64,000 nt of DNA from Chondrus crispus (taxonomy: Eukaryota; Rhodophyta; Florideophyceae; Gigartinales; Gigartinaceae): assembly GCF_000350225.1 (NCBI RefSeq), contig NW_005178773.1:231629-295628 (forward strand), read 5' to 3'. The notes beneath the pieces were generated by a model. The model saw only the letters and a list, made by a program, of their open reading frames with translations, searched no databases and was not told where the DNA came from. A program made the position numbers and the translations under genes. Shown in pieces: positions 22,248 to 35,205 of this stretch; position 1 is the first letter of the stretch, and each line of letters opens with the position of its first letter.

Positions 22248-25200
22248 GACCCATCCTGACATATTATGGCAGTCATTTACGCAATCCACAGCACGGGCTG
22301 TGGACTGTGTGTCTCACGGAGTGGTGCGTGAAAGTCGCCGCCACCCTCCTGTGAGAAGTTTTCGACTGCTGGCGCCTGTGGCACCTCCCTTCGAAACTCC
22401 GCGAACAGATGCGTCTCCTCGATTTTTCCGTCCCCCTGGGCGGGTCCGAGGTGGACCGTGAAGTGCACGCCCTCCTCGACATGATCAAGACCGTAGCGAG
22501 GGATTGCGTTCCTCCACAAAATTAGTCTCGGTCCTTTTCGCGTCAGCGACCCTCTTTTTCCCCTGGTAGAAATCATCCAGCTGCCGGCGACTTCGTGTGG
22601 ATCAACCCCTGGTCCTCCTCCCTCTGTTCTGCCTGGGAGGCCCAGATGAGCCGCCGTTTCGGAAATCAACCACCAATCCCCAACGCAGTCACTGTTGTGA
22701 ACGCGGATCCTCGAGAGCCTGAGATGTGCTCTTGACCTTCGACCCCAAGTTCCCCTCTCCCTGCACCGGTCGGTCCCTCCGCGCCTGAGGCCCCAGTGTG
22801 CGTCGTACTTTCTCCCACGAGCTCGGCGGAAACCTTGTCGCTTCGAGTCGTGTCTTCCTCCGACGTGAATCCAACCTCACTTCCTGCTTCCCCTTCACGC
22901 GAAGGACAGCTCGTCACACCCGTCCCAACCTTGCCATTGCCGTCATGTACGGCACCCGTGGGCTTGACCCGCCCTCAGGCTCCTCTGCGCGTCGAGCTTC
23001 CTCCTGCGAGCTGCTCGACGGGAACCATTTCAATCCGGGAAGCCCCACCGTCGGCCAGGGATCCGACCCCACGTCCGGCTTCCCCTTCACCTGAGGGTCC
23101 GCTCCTCGCCCTTACCTCGATCCCTCCATCATCCGCAATTCCCAAAGAAAATACCTCTGCTGCCGCCGTTTACCATCGCCTTCTCATGGCTCATGGTGTG
23201 GAGGGAGAACCTCTCCAGGGGGCGTCCCTAGACGACTTGCGAGTTCTAGCTCGGCTTGTCACCTCCCTTCCAAAGGGAAAATCTCTTGGGGCATAGTCTC
23301 GTTGAGACGGCGGCCACAGCACTTCCTTGCGACTTGTCCTTCTTTTCCCATCCTGCCCGCATGATAGTCGACTAGCGACTTTATCGTACGACCTTTAGGC
23401 GATAAAAAGAACCCACCTGCAAATCTCCTGTTATTTCCGACTTCCTCCTCTTTTTCTTTTTTCTTTCTGCGTACCGTCACTGCGGTCGTACCCCTCTTTT
23501 TACCAACTTCCTCCTCTTTTGCGTTTTCAATTTTTCCTTCCCTGATTCCCCTATGTTTCCTTCTCTTCAATCCCTTCTCTTTATCCTTGGCAATTTTCCT
23601 CCCTCTTTTCATGCACCCTGACTCTGCCTAACGAGGGAGGCAACGTGCGTGTTTACAGCATCTCCGACTTCTCTCTTTCTTTTGACCTCTTCTTGCCGTC
23701 GGCAGGGGCGTGGCGGTCCCAGACAATTTTTCTAGTCGCCCTCCCCCCTTTTCGCTCAGCCGTCCACGAAACGTCATCAATGATCGCAACTTCAGTTGCT
23801 CCGTTGCCCGTTGGAGATTCCTCCTCAAGAGAACACAGTCCCCCTTAAGGTCTCTGAGGTGGTCCGCTTTTCTGTCCTCTTCTTCCTTTCTCAATTTCCC
23901 CCAATTTCCTGTGCATTCTCTTTCTCCCATCCTCTATGTGCGTCTTCTCTTTCCTCCTCTTTTGTGGTTTACCTCCTCTTTTTGGTCTGTCCCTTTTTAC
24001 CTCTTCCAATTCCTCACTTACCTCCTCTTTAAATCTCAGTATACTTCCCCCTTCTCATCCCTCTACCTCCTCCTCTTCAGCTCCCAACTTCCTCCTCTTT
24101 AAATGGTCGAATGCCTATCGGGTTCCCCGTGGTCTAGGTCAATGCCCATTGTTGACTTGGAGGGCGGCGCTACACACTGACTTGGATCGTCGATCCTTTG
24201 TCGTGGTATTTTTTTTTGCGGGAATGTCTTCATCGAAGGCCAGGCTCGATTCCTCGATGGGGGATATATTTTCCCATTGGCCCTCGGTTCTTTCCGTCGT
24301 CTCACTCCTTCCAGGCTTTGTCCTCTTCCCTCTACGACCCGTGTCTGACCACCGGGGATTGCCTCATTAAAAAAAAGCAATACAGAAATGAAGTGGTCTT
24401 CAACGTGGTCGAAGTTCGACCATCTCCGCCGCGCATCTATTTTTGCCTCCAAGGCAGCTGCCTTGAGTCAGGCTTTCCTTTATGGCTCTCTCCTCAATTC
24501 TTGTGACGACATCGTCACCCTGTCCTTGTGGTGTTCTCGGGGAAGACAATACGTTGCCGACGTGATGCAGCTCCGTCCTCCCTCGATCACTGTTATGACA
24601 GCTCTGTAGTCGTCTTCTTTGACGTTCCTCTCCATAGACTGGGGACCCGTTCTTAGTGCGCACACGGGTCGGCGTCGTGCGTTCGAGGGTCCGAATCGAA
24701 AAACCATGGGCCTCTCAGAAACGCGAAGCACGTCGTTTTCCCATTATTCCCACCCCAGCGTATTGTACCCCGCCTATGGCGACTCTTGTCACCGACGATG
24801 ACTAAAAACAAAATGCGGTGACCGTCCCCTTCCTTACGCTGTGCTTTTGCTCCCAAAACTTCAACCGAAGTCGTAATCGTGTCATCTAGATCGTAGATCG
24901 ATTTTCCTTTTTCGTCGTTCATATGTAATCGACGATGTCAATCATATTCTTGTTCTCGTGTGTAAATCAAAAACTGACTTTCGCCTGGGCGGCAGCGTTT
25001 ACGTCGAGCTACAGACAACTCGTGCTTCGTTCTCGAAAGGCGCGTGACGAGGACTCTGTCCTCCCTCTTCCCTGAACGCCATTTTCCTCGACAAGGGCGC
25101 CAGCGATCTCTATAAGTATGCCTTTCCAATGATGGCTTGAGCTTTTTCTGGTTTGGTGAGGGGTGTAGCGTGACGCCCTACCAGTTGGCAGTGGTGTAAC

Positions 25201-27314
25201 GTGGTGGTTGCAATCGCGACTTCGATTTGTCGCTGGATGGTTTCGTCTCTCTCCGAGGGAGACACTGTATCTCCAACGAAGTCTCAATTTCCATTGTAAA
25301 ATTAGTGAGCTTCCTGCCACGTGAGGGGATCCCTTCTTCTTCTCTTTGCTTGATCCCTGTGTGACACGCGTTGAAAAGGATATCTGCACGCCTCTTCGGC
25401 TTTCCTGTACGCTCCCCGGATCCCCGAAATGAACAAAGAGAAAGAAAGAAAACAAAGAGCTCGTCCAAACTTGACGACGTGGTTGAGTCGCACCTCCCCG
25501 AGCGTTCCAGCGGTCCGCTTCCTTGGGGTCGCACCTGGCTTTGGGGGGGCGGTACGGTGCGTACGCCATGCACTTTCCAACACTTATCCAGCATCCCTTG
25601 CGCTCGTCGCGACTGGTTTTTCCTAAAAATTGAATCAAAATTCGCAGTGGTGCGTGGTGCTCCACATTAGTTACGCGACACTTGTCGTAGTGTCTCTTCT
25701 GTGAAGTACTGTGCTGTACAGAACTCCTGATTTTCTCTGCCAATTTCCCATCTGGCGAGGGCAGATCGCCGATGCAAATGTAATTTCATGTGCGATTGGC
25801 GACGCGTGGTCGCTTCTGCTACCAAGTCGAAGTAGCTTATTGTTCTGACCGAGTTCATAGGGGTCTCATCGTTCCGTGCCGTCGAGTCGGAAGAAATTCT
25901 CTCGCATACCTCGGGTGTCAACAAGCCTGCTGATCTGGCAGGAGCGTCGGCGTCCTTATTATGGTCTCTTCGCTTTAAGTTAATTCGCTTCTTCGTTGTC
26001 CTTCTCAGGGGCTCTCTTAGGTTGCCCGTCGGTACTCGCGGTTCGGGTATCTTCTCGACCCTATGGTAAAAACAGTAAACAGAACAAACGAGGAGAGTGA
26101 AAGAATTGAGAGTAAAAAGGAAAGTGGAGGGGCAGTTGTTACTAAATTTGAAAACCTTTCCCGATCAATGAGCAAGTTCCCCTCGTTCTGTTGAACGATC
26201 TTGACACGTTTGAGGTGCGTCCTGTGTCAGCTTTGCGTCCGACTTGCTGGTTTTTCAATAAGTCTGCCATTTTCGCCGAACTCTGGTACTGCTCATGCAC
26301 AGTTGGTGTCATTGAAAATGACATCGTAGGTGTAATTTTCGTTCGACAGACTCGCAAACTTAAAGAACCAGAGCCGTGGTCCGCGGTCGATGTGTATCAT
26401 CGTAGGCCTTCGTTTCTCCGTTTTTCTGAGCATCCCAACTCTCTGCGCCTATGAGATGGGAAGTCTCTTGACTTGGCGCTCCAGACAGGTGCGCGTTCTT
26501 GACTTGTTCTCGTCCGTCTGTTGATCTGCCTTGAAGTTATGTTGTTCGGAGTCCGCGATACGCAGTTGAGTCGCCGAAGTCCTACAACAGAAACAACAAA
26601 AAGATAGGATAGAATCCAGTGTAACAAAACAAAGTAAAAAAAGAAAAAGAACAGAGAACGAACAAAGAAACAAAATAATTGAAGAGAGGGTGTGATGGGT
26701 GAGTGGTGAAGGGATCGGTCGGCAAAATAGTACTGCGTCTTGTCGTCGACTTCGGTCGTTGCGGGGTTAATTGTAGCTGCGTCCTCGTGATGGTGGTCCT
26801 TATGGACCGATGTCCTTGCTCGTCAATGGGGGGGAAACGTGTGTCAGTAGTGAGTGTGTCGATCGGTCGCCATGCGAGGTCGGGTGTCACTCGACCGCGG
26901 GACGACTTAGGATATTTAAGCCGTCGACTTTGGCAAGCGACAACAACTTTGCGTGCGGACTTCAGTTGCAGCAGTATTTCCCTGCTTGTCGATTATTAAT
27001 TCGCAGCATGCGGGAATCGATTTCTCACTTGTGTCGCCTTTTTGGCAGTTTGTTGTCGACACGCCTAATTTTTTTGATTACCTCATATGCCACGAGAACG
27101 AACCGCCTGTTCAAAACGTCATTTCTCGTGCGTGCCGTGATGATGCGTGTGTGTTTTCCGAGAGGCTCAATGCCTCATCCAGGGATACAGTTTAGCTTCT
27201 CTGCCTTGCTCTCCTTTCCTTCAAACGCCTTATCTGCAAACCTCGTAGATGCGTTCCTTCCTCGAAGTTCTGACCTCTCTGTTGTCTCTAACCTACTAAT
27301 TCTATTTACGATGG
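22248..27314. other. Long spacer of element C with pyrimidine-rich repeats
   Basis: About 5 kb of element C without a recognised domain. 22796-23296 (+) is a Pro/Ser-rich frame that may belong to the antisense ORF. 23400-24110 is strongly pyrimidine-rich on the plus strand and repeats a motif like AACTTCCTCCTCTTT many times. Minus-strand frames at 25009-25743 and 25667-25924 have some protein character (TISYFDLVAEATTRRQSHMK) but match nothing I know. The spacer could hold regulatory sequence, captured DNA or decayed accessory genes. Confidence 0.5.
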
Positions 27315-30300
27315 CTATCCCGGTTGTGCGTGTGACGCTTGCGTGGGAAAGGGCAGCCTTTTCCTTCGGAAATATGTGACTATCGCGCTGCGGGGGATCT
27401 GCTCAATAGGTTCCCACGTTGCGTCCTCGATGGTATACCCATACCACCTCACTTTGAGAATTAATTTCTCCTCGTTGTAGCCGTGGTCCACGATCTTGTC
27501 GATCACATACTCCTGACTCTCGGCTTCTTCTTCCTGCGTGTCCAACTGTCCTTCCCCCTTCCGAAGATCTTTCAACTCATCCTCTTCTCTGGACTTTCCG
27601 AACTTGGGTGGGTCTGGAGGTGTCTCCGCTGTCGGCGTTTGACCAACTAAATTATCCTGGTCCGTCGTAGGCGCACGGGTGTGAGGACGTTCCTCGTCCT
27701 CCATTAACTCTCCTTCTTCCTTTAGCTCCGGCTCTCCCAGGAACTGTAGCGCTTGCCGTAGGCCAGCTATCGGCGCATAGTCCATCGGGCTTGGGCCTAA
27801 CTCCACCCTGTCTCGCGATGCGCGTTCCTCCTGATCGCCAATGGCAATGACTACCGTATGTTGATCCGATCTTCGGACCTGATAAGGTCCTGTGGCGACT
27901 TGTGCCAGCTTGTGTTTCAGTTCGCTAGCCGTGCCCTGCTCCTTCCGGAGGAACACGTAGGACCCCGGTGGGATCTCATATTGCGGTTTTCGGAGGCGTG
28001 CGTCGAAGTTTCGCTTGTAGCGCGCTTGTTCTTTTCGCAGGCTCTTATCAGCGCCTTTCATCAGGCTTTCCAACCACGACTGCCATTTCAGGTAGTACGC
28101 TCGATTCGAGCTAAATCCATCCAAACTTGGCTGTGCTTGTAACGCAATGCTTCTCGGGGCCCGAGCTAACACCAGCTCGAAGGGCGCGATGTTTGTAGTT
28201 CGATGAACTTGCGTGTTGTATGCGAACGTCACAGCGTCGCTAAATAGGTCCCAGTCCTTGGGATGCTCTCCAACGTATTTTTCGCAACGCGGAAGTCAGC
28301 GTGCGGTTAAACCTCTCAACTTGGCCGTTGGCTTGCGGGTGGTACGTAGTCGTGAACACATTGCGTATGCCGAGAATTCGGCAGACGTTCTGAAAGAACC
28401 GGGCCGTGAACTGTGTTCCATTGTCGGACAGCAGCTTGACCGGCGGTCCGTACACAAATACCCAATGGTGAACGAAGGCTTGTGCGATGTGCGCAGCTGA
28501 TATCTTCTTCAACGGTACGGTTCGTACCAGTTTCGAGTATCGATCGCTGATCACGAGAATATACCGATTTCCTCGTTTAGTTGTAATTAGCTCGCCGAGG
28601 ATGTCGATGGCGACAAACTCCAGCGGAGCTTTGGGCGTGAACAGCTTCATTTCCTCCGTGTTTCTTCTTAACTTCACCCTCTCCCGCGCACATGCGGCGC
28701 AATTCTTCGCGACTGCATAGCAGTCTAGGGCCATCGTAGGCCAATAAAAATATCTTCTCAATGTCTTGTAAAGTTTCCTGCCTCCCAGGTGGCCTGCCAA
28801 TTTTGCGTAATGGCTTAACCCTAGAACGCGGTCCCTTAACGATTGTGGTATCACCGCTTGTACAAACTCCGCCGCGGTACGGCATAGAGTTCCTTCGAGT
28901 TCCTCGGTCTCCATGCTGAACGTTCTCACCTTTCCGGCGTCCATTTCTTTCTTGATGCAGTTGCAGAAGGGGTCGACAGCTTGCTCGCGAATGAGCTCCT
29001 CCGGAGTGACAGCTTGGAATTGATCGACGCGCTCAGGGGCGGTCCCCCCCTCAAGAGCGAGGATGTCGTCTAACGCGTCAAGACTGCCCTCGTCCTCCAC
29101 TGTACCCTCGGCTGGTTCGGCCATAAAGCATGGGATTTCGTCGTCGATTTCGTCGACGGTTTCTCCTGCTGTCCGTAATCTTGACAGGGCATCAGCTTCA
29201 CTATTCGCCTTGCCCTTCTTGTACTTGATTTCGAAATCGAATTCCTAGAGGCGGAGCCTCCATCCGATTAATCTCCCGCTGGGGTCGGTTACGTTCATCA
29301 ACCACCTCAATGAGGCATGGTCGGTATGCGCAATGAAGTGCTCGCCATATAGAGATGGTCTTAGAGTCTGTACGGCCCAAATTACCGCTAGACATTCTTT
29401 TTCTAATACGGAGTAGTTTCTCTCGGCTGCGGATAACGTTCTTGAAAAGAACCCGATGGGTTTACGTTGCGCATCCGGATGTGTCTGAAATAATGCAGCG
29501 CCGATTTGATAGTCGCTTGCATCGGTATCTACCGAGTAGGGTAGATCCTTCTTCGGCAGCGCCAACACCGGTGGCGCCAAGATGGCGTCCTTGAGCTTGT
29601 CAAAAGCTCTTTCGCACGTTTCGTCGAATCCTTCCAATTGGACCGGTTGTCCCTTCTTCAATAGTTGATTGAGCGGATGCGCGATTTTCGCGTAATGTGG
29701 GACAAACCTGCGGTAGACATTATAAAGTCCCAAGAAGCTTCTGAGCTGGGTCTGCGTTTGAGGGTGCCTCACTTGTTCCAACGCCGCGATGCGAGCGGCA
29801 TCAACCTCCAATGTACCTGGCCGAACGACATGGCCCAGGTACTTGATCTTTTCGACGAAAAATTCGCACTTGCGAAGCTTGAGCTTCACACCTGCCTTCT
29901 CCAATACAGAAAGTATTTCATCCATGTGCACGATGTGCTCCTCCTACGACTTGCTAAAAATTATTATGTCATCCAGATACACAAAACAGCATTTCCAACG
30001 GAACGGAGAGAGCAGGATATCCATTGCTCTCTGAAACGTCGCTGGCGCGTTGGTAAGCCCGAAGGGCATTCTTGAAAAACGGTAGAGACCTGAGTGGCAC
30101 GAAAAAGCTGTCTTGTCGCGGTCCGCTTCCAGAATAGGCATCTGCCAATACCCGGAAATCGCGTCCAACGCGGAAAAGACCTTGATGTCTCCAAGCGAGT
30201 CCAGACACTCATCCATGCGCGGTAAAGGGTACGTGTCCTTTACCGTTACCGCGTTTAACCGGCGATAGTCTACGCAAAAGTGCATCGATCCGTCCGGCTT

Positions 30301-30504
30301 CGGCACTAATAAAACTGGAGACGCCCATTCTGACTGCGCCGGTTCGATGACTCCTGCTTCTAACATCTTCTGTACTTCTGCGTCTTCGACCTCCCGAGCC
30401 TTTGGACCGGCTCGGTAGGGAGCTTGTGCAATTGGCCTTGTATCCGGAGCCAGTTCAATCCCGTGGACCGTGGTGTTGATCTCACCGAGGGTCCCATCCC
30501 ACAT
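27315..30504 (-). pseudogene. Element C pol: RT, RNase H, integrase, chromodomain
   Basis: Reverse transcriptase at about 30400-29940 (HFCVDYRRLNAVTV, FSALDAISGYWQ, CCFVYLDDIIIFSK). RNase H near 29560-29250 (VDTDASDYQIGAALF). Integrase at 29124-28240 with the zinc-binding HX3H...CAAC region, the acids in VAIDILGEL and LSDNGTQFTARFF, and HPQANGQVERFNRTL. The last frame, 28232-27315, holds the integrase C-terminus and a chromodomain (KVRWYGYTIEDATWEPIEQ). Only a few breaks. The sequence is clearly related to element D pol and less to A and B. Confidence 0.9.
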
Positions 30505-30673
30505 GCAGAAATATTTTTCAACATCCGACGGAATCTTCGCGCAACCGGTCCGGCACGTGGTTCAGGTCGAGTTCCTCCACGTCCGGCGGGAGAGGCTCAA
30601 TCCGCCGCTCCGGCGTCGTAGTTGCCGTCGCGGAGAGCATTTCCTCCCGTTCTCCTTGCTGGTCCTCGCGATC

Positions 30674-31882
30674 TTAATCCAACGGTTCGCATCTTGTCTC
30701 GCCCGTAGGCGTCTTGGTGGAATTAGGAAAATTTTCCTTCTTCCTTTCTTGAATTCCGAGAACTTCACCAATGGTGGTTTTGCTCTCGAGCGCGGCTCTC
30801 GGGTGCGGTAATAATTCGGCCACCACTTGGCCTTTTTGCACCCTGACAGGGTACGTCCTAAAATTCGCAACGAGTAAACGAAATGGCCTGTCAGGTTCAA
30901 CCTGAACGACACCATTTCTGCACGTCAACCCGTGCCTTTCGTACAACGACGAGTACGGCTGAACCACAACCAAGCCCGCTCTCTTCGAGGTGCATTCCAC
31001 GACGCGTTGCGTCCCTGGCTCGATAGCCGTGGCTCTTGCCACTTTTACCTTAGGGGAAATTCGCTCCACCTTTCCATCATTCTCGTCCTCTCCCGGGACG
31101 AGATTCTTCTTCCCTTTTCTCGTCGCGAACCGCCTAACTATCGGAACCTCCGAGAAATCCGCCAACTCCACCGTTTTCTTCCTTGGATAAATAGCTTCCA
31201 CAAACCGGTCACAGTAGTCCGCGCCTAGAATTAGCGGGACGGCTAGTTTTTGGCATACAATAAACTCGGCTGCGGCCACAAATTTTCCAAGCCTCACAGG
31301 CATTCTAATTGTGCCGAGAGTCCGGAGTGGCCTATTGTTCGCGTCGCCAATGTCTTGGGTCGGTCCGTAGGACACTAGAGATTCCATTCCAGCCGGGAGT
31401 TCCGATTTTCGCACAAGGTTTGGTCCCGCGCCGGTGTCTAAAACAGACAACACCCGGCTCATCAATCCGACTGTTGGTCCAATGTCCGCGTAAACTTTGT
31501 AGTTTTTTCGCGCAAGAACCAAAATCTTCTCGGGACACTCCCTTCCCTTAACCCTGTACCAGGGTCTTCGAACTTCTTCCAGCGGATGATCTCGGGCTCG
31601 GCTCAAAATTTTCTTGACTTGAGCTGGCCCTTTGGGCTTATCCACCAATCCAACAACCTCCTCATCGGGGCCTGATTTTTCCCTTAGAGACGGGGAACGG
31701 GGCTGAGCCCCGGGCACAGTACGTCGACCGTGTGCCTCTCGCGACTCATGCGAGATTCCCCTCTCTAGTTTTCCTGCCGCTGCGGGATCCTTCTCACATC
31801 CGACGGCGCGGGCCCTCTGAAGGGTTGGTTCAGCCCCGGCGTTGAAGCACTCGGCGTGCTCGCCGTCTGCGAATCGAACCAA
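30674..31882 (-). CDS. Element C protease region
   Basis: A 402-residue frame upstream of reverse transcriptase. Residues near 145-160 read VLSVLDTGAGPNLVRKSELP, the DTG-type active site of a retropepsin. The following stretch (PLILGADYCDRFVEAI) is the usual second conserved block. The C-terminal third is a linker to RT that is also recognisable in element D (RLLVANFRTYPVRVQKGQVV). The N-terminal part overlaps the end of gag. Confidence 0.8.
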   Translation of the reverse strand: MVRFADGEHAECFNAGAEPTLQRARAVGCEKDPAAAGKLERGISHESREAHGRRTVPGAQPRSPSLREKSGPDEEVVGLVDKPKGPAQVKKILSRARDHPLEEVRRPWYRVKGRECPEKILVLARKNYKVYADIGPTVGLMSRVLSVLDTGAGPNLVRKSELPAGMESLVSYGPTQDIGDANNRPLRTLGTIRMPVRLGKFVAAAEFIVCQKLAVPLILGADYCDRFVEAIYPRKKTVELADFSEVPIVRRFATRKGKKNLVPGEDENDGKVERISPKVKVARATAIEPGTQRVVECTSKRAGLVVVQPYSSLYERHGLTCRNGVVQVEPDRPFRLLVANFRTYPVRVQKGQVVAELLPHPRAALESKTTIGEVLGIQERKKENFPNSTKTPTGETRCEPLD

Positions 31883-34059
31883 TTCTTGACCTTCAGGTAA
31901 CTCGTCGATGGTATCCCTAACCTCTCCATCGGAGACAACGCCTCATAATTTTCCAAAACTCGGTGCATTTCCCGGAGGGAAAGAATGCACGTTGGCACGG
32001 CGTGCCCCTGTTCGTAACAATGATAGCACACCAGTCCGTGCGTCTTGACGGGATATTGCGGCCTAGGTCCTCCACGGGCCGGCGGCCTTCCTTGACGTTG
32101 CGGCCTTCCCATCCAGCCTGGCCTTCGAAACGTCGTACCCTTGTCTTCCATCGGAATGCGCGGCGCCGGCGTATGGCCGCGCCCCCGAAACATCATCACG
32201 AGATCCGTGGGCTCTGAAAACGACTCCGTCGTGTATGTGGGCGTCGGTAAAGTTGACGACCCGCTTGCCCCGTAGTCCTCGTGTCCGTAGCCCTCCGATG
32301 GCTCCATGAACTCGCCTTCGGCTACTAACGCTCCTTCGTAGTGGTTTTCGCTGCTTCCGTGCGCACCGTGCTCATCTGACGCGGAAATGGACTCGGCTAA
32401 ATGGACGGCGGCATAACTTTTGCGACTGGGATAAGAAGCCCTCGGCTTCTTACCCGCCCTGATCGTCGACGGCGTCTGAATCGTGACCTTCTTGGTCTTC
32501 TTGTCCCTAGCGCGGCTCGCGGAGCCATGCGCCTTCGCGTAATTAACTAGTCTCAAAAACGAAACGTCCCGATTGTCTTGGCGGTATTGAGATAACATCG
32601 GCTTGATACTCGAATCGAGTCCTTCAATGAACATCGTCATTTGTTCCTCCATCGAATATACGTTTCCACATCGATTGCTTGCGTCCGTCAGACGGATATC
32701 AAATTCCATCTCGTCTTCAGACGGTCTTTGCTGAACTTCTCGCAATGCGAGCACAGCTTGACGGATCGCCTCGTCGGTTGCGAAACTCCTCAACAACCAC
32801 TGTACGGCCTCCGGCCAAACGGATACCTTTCCGTGATGGGCCCCGGCCGTCTGAGACACCTAAGTGTACCGTCTCAAGGCGATGCCGCTTAAAAATTCGG
32901 GCAACAAGCGGATCGCTTGCCCCTCGTTCATTTCTTGAGTATCGAACTCTTGAACTAATTTTGACAAAAAATCCAACACAAGGACCCCGTCCTCACCTGT
33001 GAACGTGTTGTCCTTCTTCACCGTAGGCGGAATGTCTCTCCTGATTTTTCGCACGGCGGTCCGCCGGGAACTTGACAAATATGTCTGTGGGTTCTGCAAG
33101 CGGTACGTTCGGTACGAAAGTAATTTCTTGAAGAGGTAGTTGGTCGGATTCAGCTCCTCCAACTCCTCCCATCTCGGCCCGCGCCGCGTTGCGACATCTT
33201 CGGGCTCCTCGTCCTTGTCTCTCCGCGAGGCGGTCGAAGTGACTCCGCCTCGTCTGGAGGAAATTTTCTTGCTTGACGAAATTCCGTTTCCTTCTTTTGA
33301 ACGGCGTTCGGAATCGCCCGAATGGTTCGATGAATCGCCGTTACCATCTTCGGAGGGACCAAGCGACTCCGACTGTGAGTCGCGGTTCTCCGGATCGTCA
33401 CTACAGTGACCCTTGCTTGTACGTCGCTCGTCCTTCTTCGAGGGCTTCGACTTGGAGCTCCGCTGACGAGCGGGCTTGTCCTTCTTCGACTGACGGTCGC
33501 CCTCTCTACCCGAAGGGAGCAGCTCGTCGTCCGGTCCTTGCGGAGCTTGATCCGTGGCCTGCTCAAGGTCCTTGAGACGTTGCGCTGCGCGATCGAATCG
33601 GTCATCGATGCTTGTTCTAAATTTTCCTAAGGACTCCAAGGCTTGATTCGGGTCGCGCCTCGCGTCCTTGACTGAAATTTTCAACGAAGCTAGGACCTCC
33701 GGCTCCAGACCGTCGGTCGCCTCACCTCGCTCCTTCTCGACGAGATCCACTCGAGCCGACAGCTCTCCCAAAACGGTGTGGAACTCGGATGCTTGCAACT
33801 CCAGTTGCTTCCGGACGAGGGCTAATTCAGCCTCGAGATTTTTCGTCATCTCTTGGCGAATTTCCTCGCCCATCTTCTCGAACCTGTAGGATAGGTTATC
33901 CTTGTGGGCTTCAATCTCCGTCGGGGATTCTTGACCTTCGGGATCCGTTGCCGTATTGGCCTGGCTTCGGGTGCGAGGACCTCGCGGGATCCTCGACGCC
34001 CTTGCCGATCCGCTCCTACTCGCCCCGGGACTGACGTCTCCAGGGGCGCTTGTCGACAT
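31765..34059 (-). CDS. Element C gag
   Basis: Two consecutive minus-strand frames (34059-32860 and 32859-31765). The first starts MSTSAPGDVSPGAS and is highly charged, with long acidic/basic stretches and a predicted coiled-coil-like segment near residues 50-110. The second has the capsid-type retrotransposon gag domain (VQQRPSEDEMEFDIRLTD) and a zinc knuckle CYHCYEQGHAVPTC near 32020. The long charged N-terminal extension is unusual compared with the Gag of element A. Confidence 0.8.
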
Positions 34060-34206
34060 GGTTCGTTTCCAAAAACGAACCTAACTTAACACAAAGAAAA
34101 AAAATAGAAAACGACACCGCACCTGAATAAACTTACGTCGCAGAGAAAACTCCTGCAGTCCATTTCAGCTTACGCAGTTTCTAGGTCGGGTCTCCTGTAC
34201 GCAATT

Positions 34207-34222
34207 CTAGGTCGGGAGACCA
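34207..34222 (-). promoter_or_regulatory. Primer-binding site of element C
   Basis: On the minus strand TGGTCTCCCGACCTAG begins four bases inside the 5' LTR. Exactly the same 16 bases sit three bases inside the 5' LTR of element D (49282-49267). TGG at the start fits pairing to a tRNA CCA end; which tRNA is used cannot be told. A near-copy lies about 25 bases further in. Confidence 0.7.
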
Positions 34223-34226
34223 CTTT

Positions 34227-35200
34227 TGTAGTGCAATGCGCCTGTCAGGCAGAGACCAAGGTCCGTCGGTCCAACACAAACAACAACAACAAAAACAACA
34301 ACTGCCAACGGCACAGCGCTCCGGAGTGTTCGAAGCTCCCTGTCCTCTTTAAGCGGGTTTGCGGCCCGCAGGAGCTCGGATCCCTGATAGGGGGGGGGCA
34401 AAGAGAAGGGCCCAGCCCGGAATCGGTAAATGGTGGTAGAGACTTGTAAAGGCAACGGCTCGACGAGTTCGGAGGGGTGTTTAGGTAAACCTGGTCCGAT
34501 GGATCGTAAATCCAATGCTCTAAGAGCGCCTTGTACACCTTATACCCTTGATAAGGTCTTCGACGGGGACGTCGCAACGTAGCCCGTCGGGAAAGAAGAA
34601 AACGTAGCAGCGCTACACCGTCGTACTGCCCGATGGCAAAGTACCAACAACAGATCCGTCGCAACCAGATTCCGATGGAACCAACACTAAGAAAAGCACC
34701 ACTGGTGCACCAACACAGAATCCTGATGGCAAATGACGTCACGTTGCGGATCGCAATCCTACAAGGTGGGACCACCTCAAGATTAAGGGAAATTAGGATA
34801 GGGAAGTAAAGGAAAATTGATAAGGAAAAAGGGAACCCCCGAGCGCAAAGGATAAAGCAATCTGTAGTTAAAAGGAATGTCTTGTAAAAGACGGACTTCA
34901 ACCAAGGCGATATCAGACTCTGGCAACTCGGTTTACCTTTACTGACTTAGTCGTCAGAGGGCTAAGGTATATATCGCCCCGCCGGAGCCAGTACAGTAGC
35001 TCGCGGCGCTAGATCCTAGATCTAATCTAGTGTCAGCAAAATTAATGCCAACTAATTAACTAAATAAAATAAAATAATTAAAAATTAAAAATTAAAACTG
35101 TGCAATTATTCACACGTGTGTCTGCCAACCCGGACTACTTTTCATATGCAAATATTTTCCTTTCTTTTCACCCCCCTTTTCAGGTGCGTATTGCACTACA
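34227..35200 (-). repeat. 5' LTR of element C
   Basis: 974 bp, partner of 20277-21240, with scattered differences concentrated near 34840-34920. Followed on the right by the target repeat CATAT. Confidence 0.9.
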
Positions 35201-35205
35201 CATAT

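Larger units (their letters stand above)
20277..35200 (-). mobile_element. Element C: about 15 kb Ty3-type LTR retrotransposon with antisense ORF
   Basis: LTRs of 964 bp (20277-21240) and 974 bp (34227-35200) share ends TGTAGTGCAATGCG and GTATTGCACTACA and differ by roughly 4-5 %. The target repeat is CATAT (20272-20276 and 35201-35205). The coding direction is right to left: primer-binding site, gag, protease, RT, RNase H, integrase, chromodomain ending near 27330. Then come about 6 kb of extra DNA holding an ORF on the opposite strand (21366-22247), and a polypurine tract (GAAGGGGGATA, minus strand) at the 3' LTR. Pol has a handful of breaks; the copy is dead. The element lies inside element B. 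Confidence 0.93.
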
